Source of the DNA: Thysanoteuthis rhombus
Taxonomy: Eukaryota; Mollusca; Cephalopoda; Oegopsida; Thysanoteuthidae
DNA length: 64,000 bases
NCBI GenBank assembly: GCA_963457665.1
Contig: OY735213.1
Coordinates: forward strand, 50,867,785 to 50,931,784
Direction: 5' to 3'
The notes beneath the pieces were generated by a model. It had not been told where the DNA came from. It made no database searches and saw nothing but the letters and a program-made list of their open reading frames with translations. Shown one piece after another: positions 1-10,695 of the stretch. Each line of letters starts with the position of its first letter. The first letter of the stretch is position 1. A program made the position numbers and the translations under genes.

Positions 1-344
1 CAGATCATCCTCAATGAATTATTTTCAAAATAGTTGTGGAATGAAAATCTACAATGATTTATCAGAAAAAAATTATTGATTTTTCAAGTTTGTTGTCTAC
101 ATCATAAATAGTACTGATGAATTATGGTATCAGAATATAAATATCAAAAGAGTTATCCTTTTATCAACAGAAAAAAGTATAATCAGAAAGATCAGAACAA
201 AAAATAAGTTGATACATATTGCCTTGCACCTCTAGGGCTCAAGTCAGAAGTTCTAAGAGGAATCACATGATTAAATGTTGTTCACAAACTATATTCAGTT
301 GAAAAATTTATAAGTTATATTTTGGGCACAGCCAAGTTACAGAG
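1..344. other. AT-rich sequence, nothing recognised
   Basis: No open frame, repeat copy or structured element was recognised here before the tRNA-like SINE head that begins near 345. Confidence 0.5.
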
Positions 345-537
345 GTGTCAGCTCAGGCACTGTAATGGTTGGCATGTCTACCTCACACGCAGAGGCTCTC
401 AGGTTCAATTACTGGTATGAGCAAAAAAGTGTGGAAAACTCTTTGTTAAAACTAATTTCCCAATGCACTCAGCAGCTAACTGAGTACACTCTAAGCTGTA
501 TGATTTGGGTGGAAGTATCCCTACAGTAAGGTTGCCA
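345..537 (+). repeat. tRNA-derived SINE, Val(CAC)-like head
   Basis: The first 80 bases look like a decayed tRNA. There is an A-box-like stretch (GCTCAGGCACTG...TGGTTGGCATG), an anticodon-arm-like TCTACCTCACACGCAGA that resembles tRNA-Val with anticodon CAC, and a B box GGTTCAATTAC. The body that follows (462-537, CAGCAGCTAACTGAGTACAC then GGTGGAAGTATCC) recurs at 31764-31838, which supports a dispersed SINE and argues against an isolated tRNA gene. Acceptor pairing is poor, so a functional tRNA is unlikely. The anticodon identity is inferred by resemblance. Confidence 0.55.
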
Positions 538-609
538 ATTTCAATTTTTCAATTCTAAAGGTCACTCTCATGTTCGAAAGATTAAAAATAAAACATCTCG
601 AGATAAAAT

Positions 610-815
610 ATCTTTTGTAGCTTATTCCCTGCCATCCACAAAATTTCATTGAAATTCAGCCATAACTTTTGGAGATATGAGGATAGACAGACCAGTTAAT
701 ATCAAAATTTCAGATCAGAGCATTATATCTAGTCTTGTCCGTTCTGTATCTTCAAAAGTTCCAAATGAATTTCAAATTGTAAAAGGGAGAGCAATAAGCT
801 ACAAAATTTAAATTT
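610..815. repeat. Inverted pair of family T units
   Basis: The stretch 617-677 (GTAGCTTATTCCC... AAATTTCATTGAAATTCA ... ACTTTTGGAGATAT) is matched in reverse complement by 748-806 (GTATCTTCAAAAGTTCC ... AATAAGCTAC). The two arms are about 60 bases, diverged, with about 70 bases between them. The left arm is the same unit found at 29655-30590 and 50575-50700. A palindromic non-autonomous element is the likely origin. Confidence 0.5.
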
Positions 816-1175
816 GGTGAAATAAATTTGTTGAATGCACGGCAATGAGCAGCTTTATGGTATACACCCTATATTTGCCCAATCTACGTAGTTACTAGTA
901 CTAGTGTAGTACCAGTTCAAAAGTTGCATGTTTTTAAGGGGTAGGACTTTTTGGTGTGTGAAGCAGCTTACCAAACTGAATTTTTAAAAAGACATTGTAG
1001 AGAATGATGCAAAATCTATTCTAAAGAACCAAAGTCAAGGGAGATGATCTAAAGGAACTATGGGAAAATATCTGTAATCTTTGATTTTATTTTCATATTG
1101 ATTTCTCAAGAACAGCTGATCCAAACAACTTAAAACTTGACAATGCACTACCTTGTATGCTAACTTTGAAGTGAT
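816..1175. other. Intergenic, nothing recognised
   Basis: AT-rich sequence with no supported gene or repeat copy. Confidence 0.4.
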
Positions 1176-1512
1176 TCTGGTTGGCTGGCTATGTATGTGC
1201 CCTGCGTGCAGGCTACACCAATGGAGCTAGAGGGCTGGAAATTTGAACATTTACACCATATTATGCCAAGAAAAAAAATTGAAAATTACCCCCAAAATAA
1301 GTTCTTAGTGGGGGATTCAATTGGCAATGTATGTTTATGCTAAATTAGTTCCTTCGTTTGTACCCAGCAGTATTCACAATTGTTTTTTGAGAATTCAGAC
1401 TCTATAGTTATCCATAAAAGGCAAGAGTTGTAACTTATTCATTAATCACCCCTTTTTGCAAATTTTAATTGATTGCCCTAACCCACAGCATGCTGCAAAA
1501 AGACAATTGGGA
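1176..1512 (-). repeat. Family A repeat copy
   Basis: This is a reverse-oriented copy of the dominant dispersed repeat. Diagnostic blocks in order are GGTTGGCTGGCTATGTATG, CACCAATGGAGCTAGAGGGC, AACATTTACACC, AGTGGGGGATTCAATTGGCA, ATGCTAAATTAGT, AACTTATTCATTAATCACCC and CAGCATGCTGCAAAAAGACA. No coding capacity is visible. The last part, with the GTGACTAACCAGAC end, is missing. Confidence 0.75.
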
Positions 1513-1831
1513 TTCCAATATCAAAGGAAGTAACTTTGATAAGAAGTTACTTTGTTTGATCTTTAGGTAAGAACTTTTGGATTTTTTCCTATCAAATTCA
1601 TAGAAGAGTTCCATAATCTTATGCCAATTCATGGAAGAGTTTCACAGTCAATTAATAGTGGTTCACAAATTCAAGATGAGAAGTTGGCAGTGCAAAGTGA
1701 TTTAATAGCATCAAAAAGTATTTGTTTTTACACAGAATATGAACAGAAGAACATGAAAGATAATGATATAGAAAAAGAGAAGGAGAATTAAATCAATTGT
1801 CACCAAATGATTATGAGGAAAGAATATAACA
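1513..1831. other. Intergenic, nothing recognised
   Basis: AT-rich sequence with no supported gene or repeat copy. Confidence 0.4.
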
Positions 1832-2519
1832 CTTTATAACTGCGGTATTCAAACAGTGTTTTGCAGGAACCTAAGGTTCTGCGCTACCTTCCCAGGGAGT
1901 TCGTAAAACAAAGTGAATTTTTTGCAATATACTCAATGATTCTTCATTAAATAAACAATCCCTTTGCAGCTCTTACATGTCTTCATCTCATTTCTTTAAT
2001 TTCTTTTACTTTTTTTTATGTGAGGAAAAAAAATACATTTTGCTTTTTTGATTGAAAAAATCTTAGCTAATTTTATGAATTGGACACTGTTCAGTCATCA
2101 GTCCTTCAAACATCTATTTTTCCACAGTGAACTTCATTCTTAACTTTCCATTCAAGTGTGCACTTTTTTATTTGGGTTGATGAACATCCAGATAATTCTG
2201 TGAACAAAGCCAAAATTTAATAATTACATACATATGTCTATCTCCCTATCAATATAGATAGCATGATGACAGATATACAAAACTTCATCCCATGGATTTT
2301 CTGACCGTACACGAACAATCTACAACACAGTCCCACCCTATCCACTTACAACATGCATAACTCCACCACTGAGTGACTACCCCTTCATTTTTCTCAACTT
2401 ACTGAAGTTGAGGACTAAATACCTGTTCACCCAATCTGTGTTTTCCTAATTAGTCTACAAAATTTCAACATACCTATGTAAATATATACATGTAAAGTTT
2501 GAAAATCACTGCTTAAGAG
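1832..2519 (+). mobile_element. hAT-like non-autonomous element (MITE)
   Basis: The left end at 1840 reads CTGCGGTATTCAAACAGTG and continues with TTTTGCAGGAACC, GGTTCTGCGC and CCCAGGGAGTTCG, the style of many hAT termini. The right end at 2511, reverse complemented, reads CAGTGATTTTCAAAC. The flanking 8-mers CTTTATAA (1832-1839) and CTTAAGAG (2512-2519) agree at 5 of 8 positions, so they could be a decayed 8-bp target duplication. No transposase is encoded in the 672 bases between. Superfamily assignment comes from terminus style only. Confidence 0.5.
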
Positions 2520-2679
2520 AAATTAAGTGAAGTTCAATTTTTGAAGTTTTTGAGGACAGAGTTTGTGAAAAGATAAAACTGATAAGATAATATAATGAGA
2601 ATTTTTTCTGATTTGGTAGAAATCAATTCTATTAATCAATTTTTCCTTTATTTTGCATCACCGCTAACCACAACAGACT

Positions 2680-3040
2680 GATTTAATCAATGTTGCTGGG
2701 TATTGGTTATTCATGTGCTCTGATATTTATATCCATCTATCTTATTATGAGAAACTTGAAATTTTGCACACATACATACATACTCTTCTTAATAAGTTGG
2801 AAAAATGCTATTTTTCTGAAAATTCTCCTCCTAAATAATTTTACAGTGGGGAGGGGGAATATGCAATGTAAGGTTTTTGCTAAATTGGTCACTAGTTTGT
2901 GCCCACTTCTTTTTTTTAAAATTCAGACTATTTAGTGATCGCAACCCTACAAAAAGGTGAGCAATGTAAGTTTCAAATTCATTGATCATCCCTTTTTCCA
3001 ACTTTTTAATTGATTACCCCTAACACAGCATACATGGATT
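2680..3040 (-). repeat. Family A repeat copy, variant 5' part
   Basis: From about 2795 this follows the reverse family A order: AAATTCTCCTCCTAAATA, ACAGTGGGGAGGGGG, GCTAAATTGGTCAC, TTTAGTGATCGC, TTCATTGATCATCCC and CCTAACACAGCATAC. The preceding block (ATTGGTTATTCATGTG, CTGATATTTAT, ACTTGAAATTTTGCACACA) is shared with 17505-17740, so these two copies form a subfamily with a different leading segment. The overlapping 81-codon open frame at 2690 is incidental. Confidence 0.65.
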
Positions 3041-3227
3041 GTGGTGATTCAGAATTTCCCTTGGAATGCTAGTTTAGGTTTTGCTAAATTTTTTTCTTGT
3101 GAGTTTAAAAGAATTTACTAATTCTGTAAAGTTTTATTCCAAAACATTTAGGTGATTTTTTTTCTCATTAAGTAGCATGAATTTTCACTGAGAGAATCTT
3201 AGAATCATGATCTTGTTGCCTTAAGGC

Positions 3228-3287
3228 GTTTCAATTGCAAAATACACTCACAGTCAGGGACTTTTGAGTGTATTTTACAATTGAAAC
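3228..3287. repeat. Near-perfect 23-bp hairpin
   Basis: Arms 3228-3250 and 3265-3287 are reverse complements with a single mismatch (22 of 23) around a 14-base loop. On a minus-strand transcript the mismatch becomes a G-U wobble. Pairing does not visibly extend past the arms. The size is like a microRNA precursor or a short palindromic transposon remnant; the sequence alone does not decide. Confidence 0.6.
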
Positions 3288-3699
3288 CCCTCCCAATCAA
3301 GAATTCAATTCTCCAACCACTAACCACATCACCACGCTAATGACCAAGCCAAATATATTGTTGTTAAAATAATTGTGGAATAGTCAAAGACCTTGAAAAT
3401 GGCAAGGTGTTTAGCTAAAAGTGCTCAATATGATAACATTTTTGTACAACTATTACACTCCATGGATCAGGGAATATATTCTCTTGTGTGGAAACAAGAA
3501 AAATTTATAAAATATTCACAAAATGTTCCAGACGTGTATATCATACAATCCATAGCTCTCTGTTCAATTCTAAGTTTGCTCTTAGTTTTTGTCAATTTCT
3601 ATGTTTCACATCCCTGAGTCATAGCTGGTATTATTCATTTGCTGTACATACTTCAAGCACATTGGCAAGGTTCTCTTCAATATGTCTCTATTTATACCA
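3288..3699. other. Intergenic, nothing recognised
   Basis: Two overlapping open frames of 74 and 75 codons (3393 and 3488) have no recognisable domain and look incidental. Confidence 0.4.
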
Positions 3700-4930
3700 A
3701 ATGATTTTCAAGTAATCATTATGCCTTGTTCTATTTCACTTTCATGGTTTTTCTCTAACTTCATTACCTGTTCGAGGTAAATGTATTCATCAGCCTCTCC
3801 TGACATCATGGAACGGTCATCAGCAAATCTCCAGTGGTTTAAATATTCTCCATCTATGTTTATTACTATTCTCTTCCAGCCAGTTTTCTGAAAGATGTTT
3901 TCAAGACACGCGGTAAATAGTTTTGGTGACATTGTATCCCCTTATCTTACTCTTTTTCTTATCTTTATCTTGCTAGTATCTTTATGTAATTTAATAATTG
4001 CAGTACTATTTTTGTACACATTCTGAATGATATGTATGTTATACTTATAAACATTTTGTTTTTGCATTGAGTTGAAGATTGCAGTATGTTCTACCAAGTT
4101 ATGGAGATCTACTTTCTCATAATCATACTAAGTGGTTTGTTGTATTCTAATGATTTTTCATTTAGTTGATTTATTGTATAGCCACTTCTCAAGCCTGCCC
4201 GTTCGTATGGTTGATATTCATCTGGAGTGCCTGTCAGTCTGTTTGTAAGGATTTTTGTGACAGTTTATATGTGTTATATAATAGTGTAGCAGGGCGGTTG
4301 TTGCCAACACCCTGATTATGTCCTTTCTTGTGGCATAGGGGCACTAATCTGAGACAGAACTTTTGTGGTACTTTTCATGTGCACTGTGTGAATAGCTGTG
4401 CTAGTCCTCTGGGAAATATCTCTCCTATCTTTTCCATAAGGTCTGTCCTTATACCATTTTAACTGGAGCTTTTCTGAGTTTAATATTTCATAGCACAAAC
4501 TCTACCTTGCTTTCTGTTATTCCTGGGCTATCACTAAAATTTTGGCTTTTTAGTTTGTAGTCTTTCTATTTTTGAAGCATAACAATTTTCTTATGTTTAA
4601 ACTCTTTCCTTTTCTGAGATTCTATGTCTCCTTTTCTTCGTCTCTTGTGCTTTCTGTACTTATGGCTTTGTCCTCTTTAGGTTTTTATTTCCCTATTTCT
4701 CCTCTTTCTGATTAGTTTCAATGTTGCTTTAGAGTAAATACATCTGTTATTGTTTACGTTTATATTACCTACCATCTCTGCTACTTCCTTAATTACATTT
4801 GTCAGGCTATAACTCCTTTCCTCTAGGTTACTGTTGCTATTCCACAAGGCTTGAAATCTGATCACTACTTGCAAATTGGTTCTATCATAAACATTATATA
4901 CACATATATTGCACATAAACAATACTACTA
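3700..4930 (-). mobile_element. Decayed RTE-like LINE, reverse transcriptase part
   Basis: Read on the minus strand, 3932-3708 gives SPKLFTACLENIF, INIDGEYLNH and RFADD, the palm-domain region around the catalytic aspartates of RTE-type reverse transcriptases (normally LRFADD; here WRFADD). Upstream on the same strand are fragments of RT fingers: a SGYTINQLNEKSLEYNKPLS-like stretch near 4130-4200 and KLIRKRRNREIKT near 4690-4730, which resembles the linker between endonuclease and RT. Frames are broken by stops and shifts, so no enzyme can be made. It differs from the other RTE copies here (SPKLFTACLE against FKLFTDCLK), so it is probably a related but separate family. Confidence 0.7.
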
Positions 4931-5304
4931 TCTAGACGTAAAATGTATGCTTGATTGGATCCTGTCAATGTTGACAATAGGGGTAACTGCTATCAATACC
5001 AGGGAAAGGTAATTATGGGAGAGTGATTCACCCAAATCTTTATTCACTCCATCAACCATTGTTGCTTATCAGCAATAAGACATTTCCATCAAAATATCTG
5101 TTGATGCAACTGAGTGCAAGGAAAATTGATTCATCTCTTTCCCAAGCCCATAAGAGCTCAAGTCAAACTCCAATCCAAGTTAGAAGTAACTTTGTTTTTT
5201 CTCCCCCATAACAAGAAGAACAAGAACTAATCCTCACTAAATTCACTGTTTGTCTATCATTTCACAACATTCAAAATCAATGTATGAAATTAATACTCCC
5301 CTTC
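4931..5304. other. Intergenic, nothing recognised
   Basis: AT-rich sequence; the 62-codon open frame at 5023 has no recognisable feature. Confidence 0.35.
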
Positions 5305-5372
5305 CCTGACCTAAAATCACAACTTAGTGATTTGTAGGTGGCTCTTTTACCAATTGAGCTGAACAGACAAAT
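5305..5372 (-). repeat. tRNA-like SINE remnant
   Basis: On the minus strand the sequence CAGCTCAATTGGTAAAAGAG is a good tRNA D-arm/A box, with GCTC pairing GAGC. The expected B box is poor (GATTTTAGGTC), so this is a decayed tRNA or SINE head and unlikely to be a working tRNA. Confidence 0.4.
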
Positions 5373-5404
5373 TCTATATATTTACAAATCTATAAATTAT
5401 ATAT

Positions 5405-5655
5405 ACAATAAAAAAGATATAGTAATCATCATCAGTTGGAATTGAAGAAGGAGTGGAATTAGACCCTGCAGTAGCCAGGTTTCTTTGAAAAAAAGTCAAA
5501 AAAGCGTTCTTTCCAAAAATCAAAAGAAATTTTTTCAGAAAGGTTCTTGTGGGATATTGATGCCAATTTTCAAATCGACAAACTAAGCAGAATGGCCAGG
5601 TGTCCTGGAACAAACAAACATTGCCATCTTTGATGGTTATGGTTACTCAATAAAC
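5405..5655 (+). repeat. Family B repeat, right half
   Basis: It shares GCCAATTTTCAAATCGACAA, AATGGCCAGGTGTCCTGGAA and CATCTTTGATGGTTATGG with the other family B copies. It ends in the GGTTATGGTT-type terminal block at about 5640. The left terminus is absent. Confidence 0.6.
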
Positions 5656-5773
5656 CTGAAATTACAGAAGGTGAAACATTTTGCTCACAAATTTTTTCTG
5701 AGAAATTCGCTATTATTGAAGTTTTTTGTTTACAAGATGTTTTCTGAAATCCTTTGATATTTCATGTATTGAT

Positions 5774-6191
5774 CCGTCAACCAAAACTGTCACTAAAACA
5801 GTCAAAACAGGTTTCTTCAGTTTCCTAGTTGGTCTGGCTGGCTGGTTGCTTGGGTGGCAAAGTATTCTGTGTTCAAGCTGCACCAATGGAGCTACAGTGC
5901 TGAAATTTCTTACGTTTACTCTTTATTATGTTTAGAAAAACTTTCTTTTTTTTTCTTTTTTTTTTTAAATATACCCTGAATAGTTTTTAGTGGGGTGTCT
6001 AATTTGCAATGTGAGTTTATATCCAGCAAAATTCACATTTTTTTTAGTGATCACTACCAGACAAATGGTGAGAGGAGTAACTTATCCATTGATCACCCCT
6101 TTCCCTAATTTTTTTCAATTTATCACCCTCAACATAGCATACAACTAAAAGACAGTCACATGACAGTGTCAACTGAGTGACTAACCAGACC
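5774..6191 (-). repeat. Family A repeat, nearly full length
   Basis: This copy keeps both ends in reverse orientation: GTCAACCAAAACTGTC at 5775 and GAGTGACTAACCAGACC near 6175-6191. Between them are GTTTCTTCAG, GGTCTGGCTGGCTGGTTGC, CACCAATGGAGCTAC, TTTTTAGTGGGG, CCATTGATCACCCC and AGACAGTCACATGAC. The poly-T run at 5945-5967 lies inside the element. Confidence 0.75.
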
Positions 6192-6409
6192 AGTACTTTG
6201 TATATTTTTCATATCTTTTTATGCATTTGTCATTGGGTAAACAAATGTTCGCTATCATTTTCTTTTATTTATAAATCAGCTTTTATGTACTTCCTGTATT
6301 TTTTTTTTTAATATTAAACAGTTTTAATTTCAAAACAAGGTTGATTAAAATAAGAATCTATGTTTGGTTTAAAGCAGAAGGAAATATTACCCAAGCCACA
6401 TATTATTAA

Positions 6410-6770
6410 ATACGGAGTGATCAATGAATAATTCTCTTTTTTCTCTTTTTGTTGGGCCATGATCATTAAAAAAAGATGTATTTTCAAAAAACAAGTGTAA
6501 ACACTGCTGGACACAGACTACTGATAAACTTACAGAGTAGATTGAGCCACCCCCCCCCCCCCACTAAAAACCTATTTAAGGGGTAATTCTCAACAAAAAA
6601 AAAGGAAAAACATTGTTTTTCTAGACATAGTAAGGAGTAAGGATTTGAATTTTTAGCCTTTTAGCTCCATCAGTATGGCCTGTACATGCAACAGATAGAT
6701 GATAGCTAGCTAGCCAGACTTATTTGAAATTTGCAGAAACCTATTATGCCAGTTTTTGTTTGACCGTTAA
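6410..6770 (+). repeat. Family A repeat copy with C13 run
   Basis: Forward copy with GAGTGATCAATGAATAATTC, GTTGGGCCATGATCATTAAA, CACTAAAAACCTATTTAAGG, TTCTAGACATAGTAAGGAG, TAGCTCCATCAGTATGGCC and GATAGCTAGCTAGCCAGAC. The usual short C run before CACTAAAAACC has expanded to 13 cytosines (6550-6562). Confidence 0.75.
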
Positions 6771-7426
6771 ATATGACAGGTAGATATGTCACTCGTACAC
6801 CTATGCACATACTCCATTTTTATATGTGTATACATATACATATACATACTTATATACAGACTGACACATGAGTTCTTTCTGCTTAAACATATAAATCTAT
6901 ACCATCATATAAAAAAATATGCAACTTACATAACTTTGCATCTACAGCAGACATCAAAAGCTGCCGAAAAATTGAAAAAGGGGTGATCAATGAATAAGTG
7001 TCACCAATTTATTGGATGTTGAGTCTCTTTTTGTATTGGAATCTACGCCAGTTTTTGCACGTAGTGTCTATAGTTGAATCGTTAACAAAACGAAGAAATA
7101 AGAACAAACAAAGAAGTAAACAACAGTGCCAGGTTTAATTTATGAGTGAATTAAAATAAACAAGGACTGGAGTTTCTGCCAACACAAATATGTGGAAGGA
7201 TCTACCAGGATAAAGATGTAGAGGTAGGAAGGATGAAGGGAAGGGAATGTCACTAAGTAAATGTGAGATAGAGTCTATAGAATGTCCGTCAGTATGGTCA
7301 TCCTAGTTGTAGCCACTAAGAAGTTATCTTAAGAAGTCCGACCTAACTACAATGAGAGTGCTTAACTTGGATAGGATGTGTTCTTGTGATGAATATGTGA
7401 TGATGCATGTGTAAGAACAAAGTAGG

Positions 7427-7434
7427 TATAAAAA
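7427..7434 (+). promoter_or_regulatory. TATA box within the LTR
   Basis: TATAAAAA is preceded by GTAGG, about two thirds of the way into the LTR. The position is plausible for the U3 promoter, with transcription starting about 30 bases downstream. Activity is not shown. Confidence 0.45.
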
Positions 7435-7525
7435 CTATTCTAACTATCCTAACTAAAGGGAGAGAGAAGAAGAGACGAGTTTACCTCAAGGCCGTCAGAA
7501 CAGCTATCTGATTGGCAGTTCTATG

Positions 7526-7533
7526 TGACGTCA
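7526..7533. promoter_or_regulatory. CRE-like palindrome TGACGTCA in LTR
   Basis: A perfect TGACGTCA (the ATF/CREB consensus) lies about 90 bases past the TATA box. An ATTGG (inverted CCAAT box) lies at 7511-7515. It may be a downstream element or chance. Confidence 0.3.
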
Positions 7534-7990
7534 AAAGGGAAACAAGGAATTTACCATTTCTAAAGAGATATAGGGGTTAGAAGTAGATCCTTTCCAAAGG
7601 GCAGATAACTCCGTATATGTGTGATTTTCTTTAGCTGGAAAGGTTGGCACTACAAGAAGTGACTTCTCCCAAATTATGTTGGGCAGTGATCTCAAAAAAT
7701 TCCGAATTTTCATAAAACGAATATGAAAGCTGCCAGACTCAAACTAAGTGATCAATTTAGCATTAACTTTCGTTGCATATTGAACTCCCCTCCCTAAAAA
7801 CCTATTTCGGTGGTTACAGAACAGAAAAGTATTTTTCCTAGACATAAAAAAGAGTGAATGTTTGAATTTTTAGTCATTTAGCTCCATTGGTATGGCCTGT
7901 ACATGTGACAGATAGATGATAGCTAGTCATCCAGACTCATGTGAGACTTGTAGAAACTTATACTGTTAATTTTGATAAACCGTTTCTAAT

Positions 7991-9884
7991 GCATTAGAGT
8001 ATTAGATTGAAAGTTACTCTCGATTTAATTTTCATTGATATTTATGTATTAGGGAGAGTTAAGTTATGAATTTAGAAATAATTTGATTCTAATGTCAGTA
8101 CACAGACCAATATAATGATATTTTCAGTTTGGTGTGTCTCAAGTTACAAAATCAATAACATAACTCAGTGCTCTGTACTCTTTAATAGTTGAGAGATAAT
8201 AGACTAGAGATAAAAAGCTTTTATGTTTCAATTTGATTATCTGGAATTCAGAAAGAAATCTTGTATTTCAAAAATAAGGGCAGGTAAGTCAATTTAGTTT
8301 TAGACATTGCCACCTCCACCTAAACATGAATCACTGTAGCCAAGTCGCTTCACTTTCCTGGCAATACTCCCCCCTCTAAATTCTTATCTCTCGGTCACCC
8401 AAGACTTTACTAACCCATCTACCCCATTTCAACTCTTTGGACAGTGATACGAAATTACATAGAGCAATACATGACTCAACAAGATCAAAGGCACTGACAG
8501 ATTAGAGTTGTCCGTTTCAAGGGAATGGACGTAACAAAACCAGGTGGACAAAACAAGGATACAATTTTTTTTTTTTCAAAATTTAAATTTTACCACATAC
8601 TCTCTCATACTCTTGCTTATACTCTCTCTCATACTTTGTATATATACATATATATATATATATATCTATCATTCCAACCAAGCTTTTCTACAAATGCCTA
8701 AACATCATAATGCTATTTCATAGCTGTGGCATAATAAAAAATGTCCATTTTACTGCAGATTATTATTGTAATTCTAGCCCCTCCCTCCTACTAAAAAGAG
8801 GTAATAGAGACAAATTTCAAGAAAATGAAAAAAGTGATTTTAGAAGATGGCTACTGAACTATACACGGGAAGTTTTCAAGGCTCTATGCAAAAAAATGTG
8901 ACCAGGATCACTGAAATAGACATAAGGATGGATGGAGAAATGAGTTAAAAAGAAAGAATATCTTATGTTATTTGCTGCTCGGTTATGTCAATTATCTTGG
9001 CGATTCAATACCAGCCAATTGGCAATGAGAAATCAGAACAACTCTGTACTGACATATTCAAGAATAGGATTTTAATAATGGAACTCTTTTGTGAATTGAA
9101 CTAAGGAAAGATTTTTACAAATTACCAAAACATGCAAGAGGGGTAATTTTAATCAGAATTTAAACCTCTTGAATCACTTTTTGAGTTTGCTAGAATGAAT
9201 TTTAGAGTCAAAAATAGCGCAATCATGCTAGAGGTTGATAAATGCATAATGTCATGAATGGCCTTTATGATGAATTGCGAACACTGAAGACAGGCCGTTA
9301 GGATCTACCAAATAAGCCAGTATGGTTGAGGAAATCTATCAATCTAAACTTTAATTTTTCTCCACCATTCCTGCAGACCAAATTTAGTTACTACTTTTGC
9401 TTGCTTGCTCGAGGCAGCCAGTTGATATCATTGATGGATCCGAGATTGATTTATCTTGGTTTGTCTTTAGGTTTCCATCACTAGTTAGGGTTTTGTCTTT
9501 GGTATTTATAACTTTGTTTATACCTTCTCAGGCCAAAGTTGGATGCTCATAGCTGGGCACAGATCAGGCAAGAAGTATTGTCCTGATAGCTGCAGGATGG
9601 TGGGGGCCTAAAGCCATTCACTCACAATTCCTGGCTGCAGTGAATATGGACTCCAAAATAACCCCAAACTCTAAAGGCAACAAAAAATTTCATCCTAAAC
9701 CAATTTAGCAAAGAATATTTTCACTACTTTTCAATGATGATGACTTTTAATATATGAGCAGACCTGCCATCATCTGAAATACAAGAACATGATATTTTTA
9801 CAAAAAGTCTGATTTCACCCCAAACCCCTAGATTTTGGGGAGATGCTAAAAAGTAAAAAATAAGTAAAATACTCAATTCAATCC
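7991..9884. other. Long AT-rich stretch without recognised genes
   Basis: About 1.9 kb with no supported coding region. It contains a TA/CA microsatellite at 8639-8666 and a T run near 8567-8576. The 63-codon open frame at 8710 has no recognisable motif. Confidence 0.45.
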
Positions 9885-10230
9885 TTCTGTAGATGTCAAT
9901 TAAAAAGATTGGGGAAAAGTGTAATCCATGAATAAGTTACTTCTCTAGCGATCAGTAAAAAGAGTCTGACTTCTCAAAAAAATTGTATGGAGGCTTTAAT
10001 ACACAAACCAAGGAATCTGTTTAAGCATAAACTTCCATTTCAAATTGAACCCCCACTAAAAACCTATTTAATGGTTGGGATTTTGAAAAAACAAAATAAA
10101 AATTCCAGTAAGTTTTCAGCCCTCTTACTCCATTGACATAAACATTACGGAAAATACATTGATAGATACTTAGACAGACAGACAGACCCACTTAAAAACC
10201 TATGCTGACAGTCTTTAATACTGTCATTGT
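9885..10230 (+). repeat. Family A repeat with (AGAC)n
   Basis: Forward copy: ATCCATGAATAAGTTACTTC, AAATTGAACCCCCACTAAAA, CAGCCCTCTTACTCCATTG and CTATGCTGACAGTC. The internal microsatellite site carries AGACAGACAGACAGACC near 10172-10188. Confidence 0.75.
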
Positions 10231-10394
10231 GGTCAGAAGCAGGTTATCAATGAAGGTTTTGTGATTTATTTGTTTTTGACACTTTTGATGATTGATGTAA
10301 CATTTTATATTGGAAAGTGAATTTCATTAAAAATACCTGATCATCCATTTCATCATTCTTTTTGATTCTTCATTTTCAACACTACCATAAAAAT

Positions 10395-10590
10395 AATTGT
10401 TTCTCCAGAATCTAGATGTTTCTAGCTGTTATTTATTCCATCTTAGATGTTTTCCATTGGAAAATGCCAGTGATGTTATAAATAGAATTTAATCAGACCA
10501 TATTTATTCTTCGATGGAATTTTTTAACATGACTTCAAATTTTGACATTATCGTTGTTCAATTTTATGACTATGATGGTGAGTCTTAGTT
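10395..10590 (-). repeat. Family B repeat, terminal part
   Basis: It matches reverse family B through CCAGAATCTAGATGTTTCTA, TTTTCCATTGGAAAATGCCA, CAGACCATATTTATTCTTCG, ACATGACTTCAAATTTTGAC and a degraded terminus at ACTATGATGGTGAG. Confidence 0.65.
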
Positions 10591-10599
10591 TCTTTTATA

Positions 10600-10695
10600 T
10601 ACCATGCATTGTTTTACTTTGAGTTAGTCTTAGCACCAAAATCAAAAAAATATTGTCAATCTGGCTCACTTCCCAAAAAGTTTGCCAACCCCTAA
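10600..10695 (-). mobile_element. hAT-like terminus
   Basis: Read on the minus strand, the end is TAGGGGTTGGCAAACTTTTT followed by GGGAAGTGAGCCAG, the style of hAT-superfamily ends. The other end was not located, so this may be a fragment. Confidence 0.35.

Larger units (their letters stand above)
6999..7654 (+). mobile_element. Solo LTR of an LTR retrotransposon
   Basis: This 656-base insertion begins TGTCACC and ends CACTACA, so it has the TGT...ACA inverted termini of a long terminal repeat. It sits inside a family A copy and is flanked by five-base near-duplicates, ATAAG (6994-6998) and AGAAG (7655-7659); removing it restores the family A order (ATAAGT-TACTTCT elsewhere). It holds a TATA box at 7427-7434 and an ATF/CREB-type palindrome at 7526-7533. 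No coding sequence, primer-binding site or second LTR follows, so it is a solo LTR left by recombination. A five-base duplication fits Ty3/Gypsy or BEL/Pao elements; I cannot choose between them. Orientation comes from the TATA box. Confidence 0.7.
6960..7990 (+). repeat. Family A repeat interrupted by solo LTR
   Basis: The first piece (6960-6998: AAAAATTGAAAAAGGGGTGA, CAATGAATAAG) and the second piece (7655-7990: AGAAGTGACTTCTCCC, TGTTGGGCAGTGATC, GAAAGCTGCCAGACTC, TTTAGCTCCATTGGTATGGC, GATAGCTAGTCATCCAGAC) join into one ordinary family A copy once 6999-7654 is removed. Confidence 0.75.
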
